This document shows, piece by piece, positions 24,740 through 32,633 of a stretch of DNA of 64,000 nt (within the stretch, counting starts at the first letter, position 1; each line of letters opens with the position of its first letter). The notes below the pieces were generated by a model. The model was not told where the DNA came from and made no database searches. It saw only the letters and a program-made list of their open reading frames with translations. The stretch is taken from assembly GCA_050943735.1 (NCBI GenBank), contig JBMNPT010000008.1, forward strand, positions 1 to 64,000, read 5' to 3'. The DNA comes from JBMNPT01 sp050943735 (lineage in GTDB: Bacteria > Bacillota > Clostridia > Oscillospirales > RGIG577). The position numbers and the translations under genes were made by a program.

Positions 24740-25777
24740 ATGTCTGACGCTGTCAAACTCACCAGTATGGTGAAAACCTCCGGCTGTGCAGCCAAGCTGG
24801 CCCCGGAAGTACTGCACCAGGTGCTGTCCGGGCTGCCCCAGGTGAAAAGCGACCGTCTGCTGGTGGGCTATGAAACCAGCGACGACGCGCTGGCCTATCA
24901 AATCGACGACCACACCGCCCTGCTGCAGACGGTGGATTTCTTCCCGCCCATGGTGGATGATCCCTTTCTATTTGGGCAAATTGCCGCGGCCAACGCCATC
25001 AGCGATGTATACGCCATGGGTGGCACGCCGGTCACCGCCATGAATCTGCTGTGTTTTCCCGCCTGCCTGCCCACCCAGGTGATGCGCGACATTTTGGAAG
25101 GGGGCGCCTCCAAAGCCAAGGAGGCGGGTGTGGTGATCGCCGGCGGGCACACCATCTCTGACCCCACGCCCAAATATGGATTGTGTGTCACCGGACTGTG
25201 TCATCCACAGCGCATCCTGCGCAACAGCACCGCCCGTCCGGGGGACCTGCTGGTGCTCACCAAACCGCTGGGAGTGGGGGTGTACAACACCGCCCACAAG
25301 GCGGAATTGCTCACCGAGGAGCAATTTGCGCCGGCGGCGGCCTCCATGTCCACCCTCAACCGGCAGGCGGCGGAGTGCGCCCGGGAGGTAATCGTCCATG
25401 CCTGTACCGATGTCACCGGCTTCGGGCTGATGGGGCACGCCTGCGAAATGGCGGAGGGAAGCGGCTGTACCATCCGGTTGTGGAGTGAGAAGCTGCTCTT
25501 TTTGCCCCAGGCCGAAGAGCTGGCCGCCATGGGACTGCTGCCCGAAGGAATGTACAACAACCTGCATTACCTGCGGGAGAAGTACGTGCTGAGCCGTCCG
25601 CTTTCCCAGAGCCGGGTGGACCTGCTGTTTGATCCTCAGACCTCCGGCGGATTGCTGCTGGCTCTGCCGCCCCAGGCGGCCCGGGAGTACCTCTCCCGGA
25701 TGGAGCAGTTCACCGGCTGGGCCCGAATCATCGGCGAAGTGCTGCCCCAGGGGGATTGCCCTCTGGTGGTGGAATGA
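24740..25777 (+). CDS. selD: Selenide, water dikinase
   Basis: Makes selenophosphate from selenide and ATP. It has 345 residues. The catalytic position usually held by Sec or Cys is a cysteine here (VKTSGCAAKLAPEVL), so no in-frame UGA is needed. The PurM-like ATP-binding motifs (QTVDFFPPMVDDPFLFGQIAAANAISDVYAMG and GGHTISDPTPKYG) are intact. Start 24740 follows AAAGGAG. No selA, selB or tRNA-Sec is in the window; the neighbours point to use of selenophosphate for the labile selenium of molybdenum hydroxylases. Confidence 0.95.
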   Translation: MSDAVKLTSMVKTSGCAAKLAPEVLHQVLSGLPQVKSDRLLVGYETSDDALAYQIDDHTALLQTVDFFPPMVDDPFLFGQIAAANAISDVYAMGGTPVTAMNLLCFPACLPTQVMRDILEGGASKAKEAGVVIAGGHTISDPTPKYGLCVTGLCHPQRILRNSTARPGDLLVLTKPLGVGVYNTAHKAELLTEEQFAPAAASMSTLNRQAAECAREVIVHACTDVTGFGLMGHACEMAEGSGCTIRLWSEKLLFLPQAEELAAMGLLPEGMYNNLHYLREKYVLSRPLSQSRVDLLFDPQTSGGLLLALPPQAAREYLSRMEQFTGWARIIGEVLPQGDCPLVVE

Positions 25778-25790
25778 CTCTCACTACAGC

Positions 25791-25830
25791 AAAAAGCCTC
25801 TTATGCCAACTGGCATAAGAGGCTTTTTTT
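25791..25830. terminator. Bidirectional terminator, selD / yqeB
   Basis: A 17-bp perfect stem (AAAAAGCCTCTTATGCC with its complement, 25791-25828) around AACT, followed by a T run. It ends selD and the convergent yqeB transcript. Confidence 0.9.
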
Positions 25831-26620
25831 ACAGCTGTAAACCGGACAAGTGCAGTAGGGCTTCCAGCACCCCGCCGCCAATGGCCCGGGCCTTGTCCGA
25901 TACCGAAAAGCAATTTTCCCGCCGGCAGCGGGGGTCCACATCCCCCGCCTTCATGCCTTGCCACACCGGCACGCCGTCCTGCAAAAGGCCCCGCACCACG
26001 CCGCCAATCTGGGAGCGCATGGTACTCTCCCCCACATAGCCGGTGATCTGTCCCGGCTGCACAGTGTCACCAATGGACACCGCCCCCCGGAAAATTCCCT
26101 CCGCGGGCGCCCGCAAAATCCGCTGGGTGGTATAGCCTCCGATCTCACCGGGCACACCGGTGTTGGGCTGGGCACTACCCCGGTACAAGCAGCGTCCCAG
26201 ATCGTGCCCCCGCATGGTCTCCACCACACATTGACAGTCCTCCCCCGCGGTGAATCCCGGTCCCACGCCGATGACCACCGGTGCATCCGAAAGAGAGGTC
26301 CCCATATTCCGTTTGGCGATGATGGCGTCCACTACCACCTGGGGCTCCCACAGGCGTGCCCGCTCCCCGGCGGGATCGGCCATCACTGCGATGTACCCCG
26401 CCGCCACCGCCCGGCGGCAGGCTTCCACATCCTGGCAAAGCACTCCGGTGACTCCTTCCACCCGGGCCTCTCCCTGATACACCGCCGGGGAAAAGGCCAC
26501 CGTCCGGCGCACCGTAGTGGGCACCGGCAATTCGGTCATCACAATGGAAAACCCGCAGGCGTGCAGCCGGCAGGCAATACCGCTGGCCAGATCTCCCGCA
26601 CCTTTGATCCACACTCTCAT
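25829..26620 (-). CDS. yqeB: Selenium-dependent Mo hydroxylase maturation protein YqeB
   Basis: A 263-residue protein of the YqeB/EF2563 family, found only in genomes with selenium-dependent molybdenum hydroxylases. It starts with a Rossmann-like VWIKGAGDLASGIACRLHACGF and contains VVIGVGPGFTAGEDCQCVVET and GEIGGYTTQRILRAPAEG. The biochemical role is not established. It follows xdhC by three bases on the minus strand and ends inside the shared terminator. Confidence 0.9.
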   Translation of the reverse strand: MRVWIKGAGDLASGIACRLHACGFSIVMTELPVPTTVRRTVAFSPAVYQGEARVEGVTGVLCQDVEACRRAVAAGYIAVMADPAGERARLWEPQVVVDAIIAKRNMGTSLSDAPVVIGVGPGFTAGEDCQCVVETMRGHDLGRCLYRGSAQPNTGVPGEIGGYTTQRILRAPAEGIFRGAVSIGDTVQPGQITGYVGESTMRSQIGGVVRGLLQDGVPVWQGMKAGDVDPRCRRENCFSVSDKARAIGGGVLEALLHLSGLQL

Positions 26621-26623
26621 CTC

Positions 26624-27631
26624 TCATTCCTCCATGGGCTCCAAAGCCACCCGCAGCCGGCCGCCGCACCACATCCCCAATGCCCCCGCTTCTTCGTTGT
26701 TGAGGGCATAGCTGCGGCACACACAGCCGCCTTTCTGCTCCAACAGCCGCCGGGCTTCCTCCACCACTGTGAATTCCACCTTTCCTCCGCCAATGGTCCC
26801 CACCGTATCATGGGGACGAATCAGCATTCGGGCGCCCACGCCTCGGGGCGCGGAGCCCTCTTTGGCCACGATGCGGACCAAGACAGCAGGCCCGCTCTGG
26901 TGCAGAGCCTCCGCCACCTGCTCGTCCAGATAGCATTCCAGCCCCACCCGGTTTTTCTCCTGAATCATCTCCGCCGCAATGCTCACCGCGATCTCCTCCG
27001 GCGTCTGCCCGCCGATGTCCAGCCCGATGGGAGTGTGAACTCGATCAAAGACCTCAGTTGCAATCCCCTTTTCCTCCATCAGCGCCCGGGTGCGGGCAAT
27101 TTTTTTGCGACTGCCCAGCATACCCACATAGCCGAAGGGCCGGCGCAAAATGGCTTCCAGACAGAGGGCGTCGTGGGCGTGTCCCCGGGTGGCAATGACG
27201 TAATACCAGTTGCCCGGCTGCTGCGGCTGTGCAAAATACTCCGAAAACTCCATCTGCTGCACCCGGGCCTGGGGGAATCGCTCCTGACGGGCAAATTCCG
27301 CCCGGTCCTCCACCACCGTGACCGGCCAGCGCAGCAGGTCCAACAGGGTGCACAGGGCTTTGGAAATGTGCCCTCCCCCCAGAATCACCACCTGGGGTGC
27401 CCGGTACAGCCGCTCTCCAAAAACCTCGTCCTCTCCCCACCGGTATACGCCCGGCAGCGGATGGGCAAAATCCGCGAGCCGCTGCTGCCACCAGCTTTTC
27501 TGGTCCGGAACACAGCGCAGTTCTCCTGTCCCAATCGCCGCCTTCCACCCGGCATGAGGGCCCTCCAGCACCGTATAACTCTGTACCCCCTCGCTGCCGC
27601 ACCAGTCAGCCAATTCCGCGTACCAGTTCAT
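26624..27631 (-). CDS. XdhC/CoxI family protein with swapped domain order
   Basis: Accessory protein for molybdenum hydroxylases; XdhC binds Moco and protects it during sulfuration and insertion. The 335 residues contain both family domains in reverse order. The Rossmann domain (QVVILGGGHISKAL near 80-93, PIGLDIGGQTPEEIAVSIAAEM near 201) comes first. The XdhC_CoxI domain (EGSAPRGVGARML near 258, VGTIGGGKVE, GMWCGGRLRVALEP at 319-332) comes last. Typical XdhC has CoxI first. Start 27631 overlaps yqeC by 26 bp with GGAGGAAC upstream. Confidence 0.85.
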   Translation of the reverse strand: MNWYAELADWCGSEGVQSYTVLEGPHAGWKAAIGTGELRCVPDQKSWWQQRLADFAHPLPGVYRWGEDEVFGERLYRAPQVVILGGGHISKALCTLLDLLRWPVTVVEDRAEFARQERFPQARVQQMEFSEYFAQPQQPGNWYYVIATRGHAHDALCLEAILRRPFGYVGMLGSRKKIARTRALMEEKGIATEVFDRVHTPIGLDIGGQTPEEIAVSIAAEMIQEKNRVGLECYLDEQVAEALHQSGPAVLVRIVAKEGSAPRGVGARMLIRPHDTVGTIGGGKVEFTVVEEARRLLEQKGGCVCRSYALNNEEAGALGMWCGGRLRVALEPMEE

Positions 27632-28364
27632 CCCGTTCCTCCTCTGTAAACGCAGTGCGAACGCACCACTCCACTCCTCTTTGCCGCAGCTGTACGGCAA
27701 TTTCCTCTGCCGCCGCTCTTCGCCCAGGGGTATCCGCCTTGTTGAGCACCACCCGAAACAGCCGGTCTTCCACTCCTTTTCGCCCACCCAGCGGATGGGT
27801 CAGCAGAGCCGCCGCTTCTGCCGGGGAAAGCCATTGGTCAGGCGTTTTCCCCAGCAGAGCGCACACTCGTTCCGGCCGGTGGCAAACCTCTCCAATGGGG
27901 CCTTCCAATCCATCCAGCCCCAGCAGGACGATCACCGCCGGACTGGCGGGCCACAGCGCCGGCTCATGGGCGGCGGGGGCTTTGCAGGGCAGCCCTCGGG
28001 AACCGTCCGCTTCCACCAGAATGGTACACCCCAGCTCCTGCGCCGCCCGCCGGCGCTCCTGGAGCAGCGGCCCCAGTTTGCCCGCGGCCGCGGGCAGGCC
28101 CGCCACCACCGGTCCCTTTTCCCACCGCAGCTTTTCCGGCTCTTCCAGCCCGGTCACCTGATATCCCTCCGGCCGCCAGATGTGAGTGGTGGTGGTGAGT
28201 AGCACCCGCCCCGTCTGGCGATGCCGTTCCCAGCCCAACCGGTAGAGCAGGGTGGTTTTTCCGCCGCCCCCCACCAGACAGGCTCCTTCCTCCGGCAGCT
28301 CCAGTGCCTGCCACAGAGAATCACAGGTGCAGCATCCCTGTGCCGTCAACCGCGCACAATCCAT
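27606..28364 (-). CDS. yqeC: Selenium cofactor biosynthesis protein YqeC
   Basis: A 252-residue P-loop protein of the YqeC family, a marker of selenium-dependent molybdenum hydroxylase systems. Walker A is GGGGKTTLLYRL at ~33-44, and a conserved TTTTHIWRP and ILVEADGSRGLPCKAPAAHEP follow. The reaction is unknown; a nucleotide-driven step in preparing the selenium cofactor is presumed. AAGGAGAGAG precedes the ATG. It is the first of yqeC-xdhC-yqeB and follows pdxA by 11 bp, so the whole block may be read from upstream. Confidence 0.9.
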   Translation of the reverse strand: MDCARLTAQGCCTCDSLWQALELPEEGACLVGGGGKTTLLYRLGWERHRQTGRVLLTTTTHIWRPEGYQVTGLEEPEKLRWEKGPVVAGLPAAAGKLGPLLQERRRAAQELGCTILVEADGSRGLPCKAPAAHEPALWPASPAVIVLLGLDGLEGPIGEVCHRPERVCALLGKTPDQWLSPAEAAALLTHPLGGRKGVEDRLFRVVLNKADTPGRRAAAEEIAVQLRQRGVEWCVRTAFTEEERDELVRGIG

Positions 28365-28375
28365 ACTCTCTCTCC

Positions 28376-29413
28376 TTATGCCTGCCGGTGCAGCGCCATA
28401 CGGATGGCATAGTCAATGGCGTTGACCAGACTGGTCTCGTTCTGGATTCCCTTCCCAGCCTGATCAAAGGCGGTGCCGTGGTCCACCGAAGTGCGGATAA
28501 TGGGCAGTCCCAGCGTCACATTGACCCCGCTGACCGAGCTCCATTTGCCCGCCTGCCGGTCATAGACAAAGCCCACCACCTTGAGAGGGATATGCCCCTG
28601 ATCGTGGTACATGGCCACCACAATGTCATACCAGCCGCCCCGGGCTTTGGAAAACAGAGAATCGGGAGGAATGGGACCCTCCACCTGCATACCCTCCTGG
28701 CGGGCCTGGGCAATGGCGGGTGCGATCTCCTCAATCTCCTCGGTGCCAAACATTCCGTTTTCTCCCGCGTGGGGATTGAGGCCCGCCACTCCAATGCGAG
28801 GCTGCTCGATGCCCAAAGACCTACAAGCCTGATGAGCAATGCGGATCACATCCAGCACCCGGTCCTTTTTCACCCGATCGCAGGCCTCCCGCAGAGAAAC
28901 ATGGGTGGACACATGCACCACCCGCAAATCCTCATGGGCCAGCATCATGGTGTACTTGGGGGTGTTGGTGTAATGGGCATAGATCTCGGTGTGCCCGGAG
29001 AAATGATGTCCCGCCAAATTCATGGCCTCCTTGTTGAGAGCGTTGGTGACGGTGGCGTCCACCTGTCCCTCCATGGCCAGCTCAATCACTTTGCGCACGC
29101 ACTGAAAAGCCGCCTCACCGCACATGGCGGACACTTTCCCGTAGGCAAACTTGGCCGGGTCGATAAGGTCCATGTGGTATACATCGATCACCCCGTACTC
29201 AAACCGAGCCTCTTCCACCCGGCTGACCCGACGGACACTGAGCTCCTGTGCCCCCACCATCCCAATGGCGTCCTCAATCATGGCGGCATCCGCCACCACC
29301 AGCGGACGGCACCGCTGATACAGTTCTTTTCTCCGCAGCGCCTTCACGGTGAGTTCCGGTCCGCCGCCCGCAGGGTCTCCCATGGTAATTCCAATGACAG
29401 GTCTAGTTTCCAT
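28376..29413 (-). CDS. PdxA2-type 4-phospho-D-threonate/erythronate dehydrogenase
   Basis: PdxA family metal-dependent oxidative decarboxylase, 345 residues, with ITMGDPAGGGPEL at the start and the metal-site histidines in GHTEIYAHYTN and YHDQGHIPLKVV. Next to a DUF1537 kinase, PdxA members are PdxA2, which oxidise 4-phospho-D-threonate or D-erythronate to CO2 and dihydroxyacetone phosphate; this is preferred over vitamin B6 synthesis. Start 29413 overlaps the kinase gene by 11 bp, with GGAGAGGAG upstream. Confidence 0.87.
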   Translation of the reverse strand: METRPVIGITMGDPAGGGPELTVKALRRKELYQRCRPLVVADAAMIEDAIGMVGAQELSVRRVSRVEEARFEYGVIDVYHMDLIDPAKFAYGKVSAMCGEAAFQCVRKVIELAMEGQVDATVTNALNKEAMNLAGHHFSGHTEIYAHYTNTPKYTMMLAHEDLRVVHVSTHVSLREACDRVKKDRVLDVIRIAHQACRSLGIEQPRIGVAGLNPHAGENGMFGTEEIEEIAPAIAQARQEGMQVEGPIPPDSLFSKARGGWYDIVVAMYHDQGHIPLKVVGFVYDRQAGKWSSVSGVNVTLGLPIIRTSVDHGTAFDQAGKGIQNETSLVNAIDYAIRMALHRQA

Positions 29414-30644
29414 TGTGTTCTCCTCTCCCGCGCAGATATTCCACCGCGCGCACCAGTGCATCCTCTTGCCCAAATCCGCCCGACTTGGTCACCATCCGCA
29501 GACCATCCCGGGCGCCGCCCAGCATCCGGCCCGCCGGAATGCCCGGCGCCACCTCACCCTCCAGGGTCAGGCGGCCAGTGCCCATAGCCCGGCACACCTG
29601 CAGCGCAGTGTCCCCTCCGGTGGCCACCACGCCGGTCACCCGCTCATCCACACACAGCTGACGGGCCATTTCTCCCAACTGCTCCACAATCTGCCGGGCC
29701 TTCTCATATTGCTCGGGCGTATCCCGCAGAACCATCTGAAAGGGCTTGTACAAACTGTCCACCGCCAACAGCAGTTCCCGGCTGCCCTGCCCCAGCTGCC
29801 GCCGCAGCTCTCCCAGGCATCGTTCCAACTCCCGCTTAGGGTTCTCCCACAGAGCGTCTGTGTCCAGCAGTACTGGCTGCAGCCCAAATCGCTGCCGCAG
29901 TTCTTCCACCTGCTGGGCGGTTTCCCGGTTCCGGGACCCCACCACTGTCAGCACCGCTCCATCGGTTTCTTCCTCTGGGGCAAACTTGGGTGTCAATCCC
30001 ATCCGGGCCGCCAGCTGGTCCGCCACCGCTCCTGCCAGTCCGGCCGAGCCGCACAGCACCACCCGGGGCAATTTTTCGGCCGCCTGGGCCACACTGGCCA
30101 GATCCTCCCTAGTCACTGCGTCAGCCACCAGTGTCTGCACCCCTGCCTGCCGGGCCTGCCGGAGCCACTCCACCAGCTTGTCCGGCCCCTGCCGCACCTG
30201 CTGCAGCGGCAGCGGTTCCACCCGGCCGGTCATTCCCTGCCGGAACAGCGCCAATCCATCGGTGCTTCCCCCGGGCCAACGGAGAATGCCTTTCTCCATG
30301 GTACGTTGGTTTTCGGGATAGGCCGGCGCCACAATGGCCAGAGCATCCCCCAGCGCCTCCAGCACCCCTTCCAGCTCGCTGTCCGGGTTGCCCCGCAGCA
30401 GAGAGTCTATTTTCTTGTAGATGGGCTGTTCGGTCCCCAGTGCCAGCAGAGTCTGTTTCACCCGCTGTTGGGCCTCCTGAGGAAGCAGCGGCCGGGAATC
30501 GGTGTTCACCGCCAACAGGTCACAGTCGGGCATTTTTCGATCTTCCGATCCTTCCAGCACCTGCACCACCACCGAAAATCCCCGTTTGGAAAACTGTACC
30601 GCCGCGTCGTTGGCGCCGGTGAGATCATCTGCCAGCAACAGCAT
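29403..30644 (-). CDS. Four-carbon acid sugar kinase (DUF1537 family)
   Basis: ATP-dependent kinase for C4 sugar acids, 413 residues. The N-terminal substrate domain begins LLLADDLTGANDAAVQFSKRGF with the typical TDSRPL segment, followed by YKKIDSLLRGNPDSELEG. The C-terminal nucleotide domain includes VTGVVATGGDTALQVCRAMG. With PdxA2 downstream it should phosphorylate D-threonate or D-erythronate at C4. Start 30644 has GAAGGAGGAAG upstream. The exact substrate cannot be read. Confidence 0.88.
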   Translation of the reverse strand: MLLLADDLTGANDAAVQFSKRGFSVVVQVLEGSEDRKMPDCDLLAVNTDSRPLLPQEAQQRVKQTLLALGTEQPIYKKIDSLLRGNPDSELEGVLEALGDALAIVAPAYPENQRTMEKGILRWPGGSTDGLALFRQGMTGRVEPLPLQQVRQGPDKLVEWLRQARQAGVQTLVADAVTREDLASVAQAAEKLPRVVLCGSAGLAGAVADQLAARMGLTPKFAPEEETDGAVLTVVGSRNRETAQQVEELRQRFGLQPVLLDTDALWENPKRELERCLGELRRQLGQGSRELLLAVDSLYKPFQMVLRDTPEQYEKARQIVEQLGEMARQLCVDERVTGVVATGGDTALQVCRAMGTGRLTLEGEVAPGIPAGRMLGGARDGLRMVTKSGGFGQEDALVRAVEYLRGRGEHNGN

Positions 30645-30664
30645 CTGTTCTTCCTCCTTCCAGT

Positions 30665-30696
30665 AAAAAAACCCGTCCCGGGGTTGCCGGGACGGG
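30665..30696 (-). terminator. Terminator or attenuator before the DUF1537 kinase
   Basis: Stem CCCGTCCCGG (30672-30681) / CCGGGACGGG (30687-30696) with a minus-strand T run (30665-30671). It lies between the aldo/keto reductase stop and the kinase ribosome site, so it would end or limit the upstream transcript. Confidence 0.8.
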
Positions 30697-30711
30697 CCGA
30701 AATCCTCTGCG

Positions 30712-31695
30712 TCAGCGGGTGGCTTTTTCTGCGTCGGCACGCATCCGAGCCACATCGGCGGCATCCAGCTGCAGTGCCGCACTCTTTAGATTCTCCTCCA
30801 CATGGTGAATCTTGCGGGCACCGCACAGTACATTCATCTGCTCGCTCTGTGCCATGGTCCAGGCGATCACCAAATTGGACAGTTTGCAGTCATACTTGTC
30901 ACACAAATCCTGCCAGCCGTCCAGCATGGCCACCACCTTGGCTCGTTTTTCAGGCTGGTACCACTCGATTTTCTTGCGGTACTCCAGGTCTCCCACCTGA
31001 TAATCCATGCGGAACCGTCCGGTCAGCAACCCCTGCTCCAGCGGAGAATAAGCCTGCATGGTGATTTTTTCCTTTTCACAGATGGGCAGCAGCTCTTTCT
31101 CCACCCGGCGGGACAGCATGCTGTATTTCTCCTGAATCAAATCCACCTGTCCGTATTTCAGATATTCCTTCACATGCCAGGGCTCCACATTGGACACGCC
31201 AATGGCCCGAATCTTGCCCTCTTTTTTGAATTCCAACAGCTGGTTCATGGTCTCCTCAATGGGCACCATAAAGGGCTCGATGCACTGCCAGTGTGTGATA
31301 TAGATGTCGATGTAATCGGTTTTCAGGCGGCGCAGGCTGTTTTCCAGCTCAATGCGCATGGCCCGGGGGCTCAGATTCCGGTATACCGTCCGGCCGTCCC
31401 GCTGGGTGTGGATGCCGCCCTCGTCGTCTTCCCACCACAGGCCGCATTTGGTGGACAGCACCACTTTGTCGCGAATGCCTTCCAATGCCTTGCCCACCAC
31501 TTCCTCGCTGTGGCCGAAACCATAAGCGGGCGCGGTGTCCACCAAAGTGATGCCCCCATCAATGGCCGCCCGGATGGCCTGAATCGGGATGGAGTCATCC
31601 TGTTTGCCCCAGAAGTCATCTCCACCGGCAGCCCAGGTGCCAATGCCCATGGCAGACGCTACAATGCCCGATTTTCCAATTTCACGCATTTTCAT
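30712..31695 (-). CDS. Aldo/keto reductase
   Basis: NAD(P)H-dependent oxidoreductase with TIM-barrel fold, 327 residues. Catalytic residues can be placed: Asp in LVDTAPAYGFGHSE, Tyr in the same segment, Lys in VVLSTKCGLW and His in DIYITHWQC. The C-terminal cofactor motif is near VLCGARKIHHVEENLKSA. Start 31695 follows GGAGG by nine bases. It lies between the SDR and the acid-sugar kinase, so a sugar or sugar-acid substrate is likely. Confidence 0.9.
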   Translation of the reverse strand: MKMREIGKSGIVASAMGIGTWAAGGDDFWGKQDDSIPIQAIRAAIDGGITLVDTAPAYGFGHSEEVVGKALEGIRDKVVLSTKCGLWWEDDEGGIHTQRDGRTVYRNLSPRAMRIELENSLRRLKTDYIDIYITHWQCIEPFMVPIEETMNQLLEFKKEGKIRAIGVSNVEPWHVKEYLKYGQVDLIQEKYSMLSRRVEKELLPICEKEKITMQAYSPLEQGLLTGRFRMDYQVGDLEYRKKIEWYQPEKRAKVVAMLDGWQDLCDKYDCKLSNLVIAWTMAQSEQMNVLCGARKIHHVEENLKSAALQLDAADVARMRADAEKATR

Positions 31696-31743
31696 GATTT
31701 GTTTCCTCCAGACATACAATCAAACAAGGCAGCACTGTATCAA

Positions 31744-31798
31744 ACAGGCGGCCGCTGTCATTTTCCACCACTTGCATGGTAGCACAGCCGCCGCCTGT
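31744..31798 (-). repeat. Long hairpin between SDR and aldo/keto reductase genes
   Basis: Arms ACAGGCGGCCGCTGT (31744-31758) and ACAGCCGCCGCCTGT (31784-31798) pair with one mismatch around a 25-nt loop. The T run on the minus strand is short, so it may stabilise or separate transcripts rather than terminate strongly. Confidence 0.55.
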
Positions 31799-31863
31799 TT
31801 TTCAATCCTTTTACTGAAAAATCTCAATTTTTATCAGCCGTTTTCAGCCAATTCACACAAACC

Positions 31864-32604
31864 TCAGTATCCAAAGGCCAGTGCGCCGCCGTCTACCGCC
31901 ATATCCTGTCCGGTCACGTACTCGGCTTCATCAGAGAGCAAATAACAGATCATTGCTCCGATATCCCGGGGATGACCGTATTTGTGCACCGGCATGCGAG
32001 CTAGAATCTTCTGCTGGCGCTGAGGGTCCATCACCTTTTTGGTGAGTTCCGATGGGAACCAGCCAGGAGCCACCGAATTGACATTGATGTGATCCTCTGC
32101 CCATTCCACTGCCAGACCCCGAGTGAGCCCCAGCACAGCGGATTTGCTGATGCAGTAGGGCACCACCTCACTGAAGCCCAAATGGGCCGCCATAGAGGAA
32201 ATATTCACCACCCGGCCCCGGGCAGGCGCCTTTTTAAGATGGGGATAACACAGACAACTGAGCTTGAACAGGCTTTTCACATTGGTCTGCAAAATGCGGT
32301 CAAATTCCTCATCAGGGAACTGTTCCGCTCTGCATTTATAAGTGATGCCCGCGTTGTTCACCAAAAAGTCAATGCCACCTTCTGCGGCCATCTCTTCCAC
32401 CAGCCGGGCCGCCTGTTGGTAATCATTCACATCTGCCTGCAGGTGATGAATCCCCGGGTGGATTTCTCTGCCATCCCGCGGAGCGCCGCTGCGGCTCCAG
32501 GCATATACCTGTGCGCCTGCTTCCGCCAGTACCTGGGCCACTTCCAGTCCAATGCCGCTGGACCCGCCTGTTACAATGCCCCGTTTTCCTGTCAAATCAA
32601 ACAC
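31864..32604 (-). CDS. Short-chain dehydrogenase/reductase (sugar-acid type)
   Basis: A 246-residue classical SDR: GIVTGGSSGIGLEVA cofactor motif at the N-terminus, NNAGITYK, and the catalytic Ser...Tyr-x3-Lys (NISSMAAH, PYCISKSAVL). The overall pattern resembles gluconate 5-dehydrogenase / 2-deoxygluconate dehydrogenases. GTG 32604 is chosen because GAGGAG lies seven bases upstream; a TTG at 32637 overlapping the lacI stop lacks a site. It is the first enzyme gene behind lacI. Confidence 0.87.
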   Translation of the reverse strand: MFDLTGKRGIVTGGSSGIGLEVAQVLAEAGAQVYAWSRSGAPRDGREIHPGIHHLQADVNDYQQAARLVEEMAAEGGIDFLVNNAGITYKCRAEQFPDEEFDRILQTNVKSLFKLSCLCYPHLKKAPARGRVVNISSMAAHLGFSEVVPYCISKSAVLGLTRGLAVEWAEDHINVNSVAPGWFPSELTKKVMDPQRQQKILARMPVHKYGHPRDIGAMICYLLSDEAEYVTGQDMAVDGGALAFGY

Positions 32605-32633
32605 TGCGCTTCTCCTCTTTTCCTCTGATTTTT

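Noticed and set aside
24740..25777. Selenocysteine in SelD
   Set aside because: The catalytic position is an ordinary cysteine codon; no in-frame TGA interrupts the gene.
25958..27649. A 563-codon plus-strand frame opposite yqeB/xdhC
   Set aside because: Pro/His/Arg-rich shadow of two recognised genes, no start signal.
28376..29413. PdxA as a vitamin B6 enzyme
   Set aside because: No other pdx genes; overlap with a DUF1537 kinase favours the PdxA2 acid-sugar role.
29349..31064. A 571-codon plus-strand frame opposite the DUF1537 kinase
   Set aside because: Shadow of a conserved kinase; no domain or ribosome site.
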